From Cellulomonas terrae (lineage in GTDB: Bacteria; Actinomycetota; Actinomycetes; Actinomycetales; Cellulomonadaceae), in NCBI RefSeq assembly GCF_007990265.1, contig NZ_BJWH01000012.1:1-64000 (forward strand): a stretch of DNA of 64,000 nucleotides. The letters are read 5' to 3'. Shown here one piece after another: positions 60,550 through 64,000 of this stretch. Both the position numbers and the translations under genes were made by a program. How positions within the stretch are numbered: the first letter of the stretch is position 1; every line of letters starts with the position of its first letter. The notes under the pieces were generated by a model. The model did not search any database. It was not told where the DNA came from and was given only the letters and a program-made list of their open reading frames with translations.

Positions 60550-60555
60550 TACCCT
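60550..60555 (+). promoter_or_regulatory. -10 element for the nuclease-helicase gene (leaderless)
   Basis: TACCCT, 6 nt before the ATG at 60562, in the 30-nt gap after the SF2-like gene. Confidence 0.5.
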
Positions 60556-60561
60556 CGGCGC

Positions 60562-63500
60562 ATGTTCCTTCTCGCCGACGGTGGCCTCGTCCTCAGCCCG
60601 AGCGACCTCGCCAACGCCGCCGCCTGCGAGCTCGCCGTGCTCAGCGACCTCGACGGCGGCCTCGGCTGGTCGCCGCCGGCGCCGCTCGCTGCGGACGCGA
60701 TGCTGGCCCGGGTGTCGGCGCTGGGTACGGCCCACGAGCGTGCGGTCCTCGCCGCGTACCGCGCGTCGGGCGACGTCGTCACGATCGCGCGTCCGCGGTT
60801 CGACGAGGCCGACGACCGGGCCGCGCTCGAACGCGTGCAGGCCTCGACGCTCGCGGCGTTGTCGTCGGACGCGGACGTCGTCTACCAGGCCGGGTTCTTC
60901 GACGGGCGGTTCACCGGCTGGGCCGACTTCGTGGTGCGCGAGGGCGATCGCTGGGCGGTGCTCGACACCAAGCTCGCGCGCAGCGTGAAGGTCACGGCGC
61001 TGCTGCAGCTGACGGCGTACGCGGACCAGCTGCTCAGCGCGGGCGTCCCGGTGACCGACGACGTGCACCTCGTCCTGGGCGACCGGTCCCGGTCCAGCCA
61101 CCGCCTCGCGGACCTGCTGCCGCTCTACCGCGAGCGCCGCGCCCGCCTGGAGGACCTGCTCGACGCGCACCGCACCGCGCAGACGCCGGTGACCTGGGGC
61201 GATGCCCGCTACCGGGCGTGCGGGCGGTGCGTGGCCTGCACCGCGCAGGTCGTGGCGCACCGCGACGTCCTGCTGGTGGCAGGGATGCGGTCGACGCAGC
61301 GCGCACGGCTGGCGGCGGCCGGGGTCCGCACGATCGACCAGCTGGCGACGAGCACCGGCGCGGTGGCCGGCATCGGCGTCGCGACGCTGGCCGACCTGCG
61401 CCGGCAGGCCGCCCTCCAGGTCCGGCAGGAGAGCGCGCCGGAGCCCCTCGTCTTCGAGGTCGTCGAGCCCGCGGCGATCAGCGACCTGCCGGAGCCGGAC
61501 ACGGGCGACATCTTCTTCGACTTCGAGGGCGACCCGCTCTGGACCGACGACTCGGTCGCCGCCGACGAGCCCGCCGACTGGGGGCTGGAGTACCTGTTCG
61601 GGGTGGTGGAGGCGGGCGGTGCGTTCCGGCCGTTCTGGGCGCACGACCGCGCACAGGAGAAGCAGGCGTTCGTCGACTTCCTGGCCTACGTCGAGAAGCG
61701 CCGCGCGGCGCACCCGGGCATGCACGTCTACCACTACGCCCCGTACGAGCGGTCGGCGCTGCTCCGGCTCGCGGGCCGGCACGGCGTCGGCGAGGACGCG
61801 GTCGACCAGCTGCTGCGCGACGGCGTGCTGGTCGACCTGTACGCGACGGTGCGCCGCGGCCTGCGCGTGGGCAGCAGCTCGTACTCGCTGAAGAAGCTGG
61901 AGCCGCTGTACATGGGCTCCCGGACGCGGGAGGGGTCGGCGGTGACGACCGCCACCGACTCCATCACCGAGTACGCGGAGGCGTGCGACCTGCGTGACGC
62001 CGGCAACGAGACCGCCTGGCGGGCGAAGCTCGACGAGATCGGCGAGTACAACCGGTACGACTGCGAGTCGACCCTGCGGCTGCGCGACTGGTTGCTCGCG
62101 CACGGTCCCGCGCCGACGGGGTCCGCGGTGCCCGACGTCGCCGAGCCCGCGGAGGACGACCCGCTGGTGCTCGACGTCCTGGCGCGGGCCGAGCGGCTCG
62201 AGGACCCGCGCGACGCGCAGGCGCTCCGGATGCTCGCCGCCGCCGTCGGCTATCACCGACGCGAGGAGAAGCCGTTCTGGTGGGCGCACTTCGACCGGCT
62301 CCAGGCCGACCCGGCGGAGTGGATGGACCCGCGCGGCACGCTGCTCGTCGACGGGACGCCGGAGGTGCTGGAGGACTGGGGCATCGGCCCCGGCAGGCAG
62401 ACCTTCAGCCGGGTGCTGCGGGTCGCGGGCCACCTCGAACCAGGCAGCGACCTGCGCGCGGGCAGCAAGGCGTACGCGCTGTACGACGCCCCGCCCACCT
62501 ACGCGAAGACCTCGACCACCGGGCACCGCGGGTGGACGCAGAGCGTCGAGATCCTCGAGGTGACCTCGCAGCGCGCACCGGACTCGTCGTCGGGAACCCG
62601 CGACGTCCTGCGGATCGTCGAACGGCTCCCCAAGAACGCGGTCCCGGAGCCCTGCCTGCCGATGGCTCTCGCGCCGTCGGCACCGCCGCAGACGACGACC
62701 ATCGTCGCCGCCATCCGCACCTTGGTGGAGGGCCTCGGCGACGCCCTGCCACCGCTGCCGGCCGTCGACCTGCTGCGCCGCGTCCCGCCGCGCACCCGGG
62801 CGCTCCCGCTCCCCCGGCCCGACGACGTCACCGGCACCACGGAGGCGATCATCGACGCGGTGCTCGACCTGGACGGCTCGTACCTGGCCGTGCAGGGACC
62901 ACCGGGCACCGGCAAGACCTACACCGGCGGTCACGTCGTCGCGGCGCTCGCGGCGCAGGGCTGGAAGGTGGGCGTGGTCGCGCAGTCGCACGCGGTGGTC
63001 GAGAACCTGCTGCGTGCGGTGAACGACGCCGGGCTCGCGGCGGAGCACATCGGCAAGAAGGCGCAGGACACGCACCCCGACGACGCCGTGTGGGAGTCCC
63101 TGCCGCAGGGCCGGCACGCGGTCGCGTTCCACGCCCGCCAGCCCGGCGGCTTCGTCATCGGCGGCACGAAGTGGGACTTCACCAGCAGGGACCGGGTGCC
63201 TGACGGCCTGTTCGACCTGCTGGTCATCGACGAGGCGGGCCAGTTCTCGCTCGCGGACACGATCGCCGTGTCGACGGCGGCGCGGAACCTGCTGCTCCTC
63301 GGTGACCCGCAGCAGCTGCCGCAGGTGACCCAGGGCCGGCACCCGGAGCCGGTGGACCGGTCCGCGCTCGGCTGGCTCGTCGACGGCGCCGACACGCTGC
63401 CCGACGAGCTCGGCTACTTCCTGGCCCGCACGTGGCGGATGCACCCGGAGCTCTGCGCGGCCGTCTCGCACCTGTCGTACGAGGACCGGCTCGCCGCGGT

Positions 63501-64000
63501 CCCGGAGACGGCCCAGCGGTCGCTCGACGGGGTCGCGCCGGGGCTGCGGACGATCGTCGTCGAGCACGCCGGCAACGCGGTGTCGTCGCCCGAGGAGGCC
63601 GCGGTGGTCGTCGAGCAGGTCCGTGGCCTGCTCGGCCGCGCGTGGACCGACGGCACCACCCGGCCGCTGACCGGGCACGACATCCTCGTGGTCGCTCCGT
63701 ACAACGCGCAGGTCTGGACCGTCCGGCGCGCCCTGGAGGCCGCGGGCATCACGGACGTGCGCGTGGGGACCGTCGACAGGTTCCAGGGGCAGCAGGCGGC
63801 CGTCGTCCTGGTCACCCTGTGCGCGTCGTCGGCCGACGAGGTCCCCCGCGGGATGGAGTTCCTGCTGAACCGCAACCGGCTCAACGTGGCCGTCTCGCGC
63901 GCGCAGTGGTGCGCGGTCGTCGTGCGCTCCGCCCGCCTGACCGACTACCTGCCCACCCGCCCGGAGACCCTCGCAGAGCTGGGCGCGTTCATCGGCCTGT
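60562..64000 (+). CDS. TM0106-type RecB-like nuclease fused to an SF1 (Dna2-like) helicase, 3' end cut
   Basis: At least 1146 residues; no stop before the window end. Nuclease domain: GWADFVVREGDRWAVLDTKLAR gives Asp122, Asp135 and Lys137, and QLTAYADQL gives Gln149/Tyr153, a RecB/Cas4-type site. Cys22 and C220-x2-C223-x2-C226 could hold an iron-sulfur cluster as in AddB/Cas4. An RNase H-like region has FFDFEGD (Asp320, Glu322) and later YDCESTL. The helicase has Walker A GPPGTGKT (Lys785), LLVIDEAGQFSLAD, LGDPQQLPQV, TWRMHP, VDRFQGQQA and NRLNVAVSRAQ, all apparently intact. Probable DNA processing or repair enzyme; substrate unknown. Confidence 0.9.
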   Translation, partial: MFLLADGGLVLSPSDLANAAACELAVLSDLDGGLGWSPPAPLAADAMLARVSALGTAHERAVLAAYRASGDVVTIARPRFDEADDRAALERVQASTLAALSSDADVVYQAGFFDGRFTGWADFVVREGDRWAVLDTKLARSVKVTALLQLTAYADQLLSAGVPVTDDVHLVLGDRSRSSHRLADLLPLYRERRARLEDLLDAHRTAQTPVTWGDARYRACGRCVACTAQVVAHRDVLLVAGMRSTQRARLAAAGVRTIDQLATSTGAVAGIGVATLADLRRQAALQVRQESAPEPLVFEVVEPAAISDLPEPDTGDIFFDFEGDPLWTDDSVAADEPADWGLEYLFGVVEAGGAFRPFWAHDRAQEKQAFVDFLAYVEKRRAAHPGMHVYHYAPYERSALLRLAGRHGVGEDAVDQLLRDGVLVDLYATVRRGLRVGSSSYSLKKLEPLYMGSRTREGSAVTTATDSITEYAEACDLRDAGNETAWRAKLDEIGEYNRYDCESTLRLRDWLLAHGPAPTGSAVPDVAEPAEDDPLVLDVLARAERLEDPRDAQALRMLAAAVGYHRREEKPFWWAHFDRLQADPAEWMDPRGTLLVDGTPEVLEDWGIGPGRQTFSRVLRVAGHLEPGSDLRAGSKAYALYDAPPTYAKTSTTGHRGWTQSVEILEVTSQRAPDSSSGTRDVLRIVERLPKNAVPEPCLPMALAPSAPPQTTTIVAAIRTLVEGLGDALPPLPAVDLLRRVPPRTRALPLPRPDDVTGTTEAIIDAVLDLDGSYLAVQGPPGTGKTYTGGHVVAALAAQGWKVGVVAQSHAVVENLLRAVNDAGLAAEHIGKKAQDTHPDDAVWESLPQGRHAVAFHARQPGGFVIGGTKWDFTSRDRVPDGLFDLLVIDEAGQFSLADTIAVSTAARNLLLLGDPQQLPQVTQGRHPEPVDRSALGWLVDGADTLPDELGYFLARTWRMHPELCAAVSHLSYEDRLAAVPETAQRSLDGVAPGLRTIVVEHAGNAVSSPEEAAVVVEQVRGLLGRAWTDGTTRPLTGHDILVVAPYNAQVWTVRRALEAAGITDVRVGTVDRFQGQQAAVVLVTLCASSADEVPRGMEFLLNRNRLNVAVSRAQWCAVVVRSARLTDYLPTRPETLAELGAFIGL

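Noticed and set aside
58255..63678. An 1807-residue open frame on the minus strand
   Set aside because: It is antisense to the SF2-like and nuclease-helicase genes, whose motifs are clear; the minus frame has low-complexity Arg/Val-rich composition.
1..64000. tRNA, rRNA, insertion sequences or CRISPR arrays
   Set aside because: No conserved tRNA arms, rRNA stretches, transposase motifs with terminal repeats or regularly spaced repeats were found by reading; a tRNAscan or CRISPR search could not be run.

Overview
This is a very GC-rich chromosomal window from a high-GC Gram-positive actinobacterium, most likely Micrococcales and probably Cellulomonadaceae. That is an inference from base composition, GTG starts, F420/DUF5926/DUF427-type genes, an actinobacterial Tad pilus locus and DtxR/IdeR-like iron boxes; no rRNA gene is present to confirm it. 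No tRNA, rRNA, insertion sequence or CRISPR array was seen. Both edge genes are cut: prephenate dehydratase at the left and a nuclease-helicase at the right. Many genes carry a TANNNT hexamer 6-7 nt before the start codon, the arrangement expected for leaderless transcripts.

Layout. 0-7 kb: pheA, a large membrane protein, a family 2 glycosyltransferase, a DUF5926 gene and phosphoglucomutase. 7-20 kb: single metabolic, transport and regulatory genes (two MFS transporters, a small-molecule kinase-like protein, a TetR/VOC divergent pair, PoxB-like pyruvate oxidase, gluconokinase, an ArsR-SRPBCC fusion, DUF427/YtxH pair, an amino-acid permease, an EamA transporter with a histidine-rich tail, a RluA-type pseudouridine synthase). 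20.9-27 kb: a siderophore operon on the minus strand (ATPase, binding lipoprotein, fused double permease, siderophore-interacting reductase) with iron boxes at two promoters, next to a VIT1-type iron/manganese transporter with a ferritin-like domain. 27-33 kb: an anti-sigma-like ATPase, a two-component system, a small phage-protease-derived protein, an F420-type oxidoreductase and a Gfo/Idh/MocA dehydrogenase.

33-55 kb is the most distinctive part, a cell-surface and secretion block: duplicated lipoproteins with a secreted partner, a WXG100-like protein, an FHA/zinc-ribbon protein, a compact Tad (Flp) pilus operon ending in a membrane protein that joins LysM to a SARP-like regulator, then a WXG100 protein, an EssC/EccC-type secretion ATPase, and a secreted nuclease toxin flanked by two YezG-like immunity genes. 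The secretion ATPase, WXG100 proteins and toxin fit one type VII secretion module, but the other T7SS membrane components are not in the window.

55-64 kb: an ABC-F ATPase with a possible leader ORF and a 15-bp inverted repeat upstream, an NmrA-type/HxlR divergent pair, and a pair of nucleic-acid genes. The first is an SF2 helicase-like protein with three damaged catalytic motifs; the second is an apparently intact TM0106-type nuclease plus SF1 helicase, cut by the window end.
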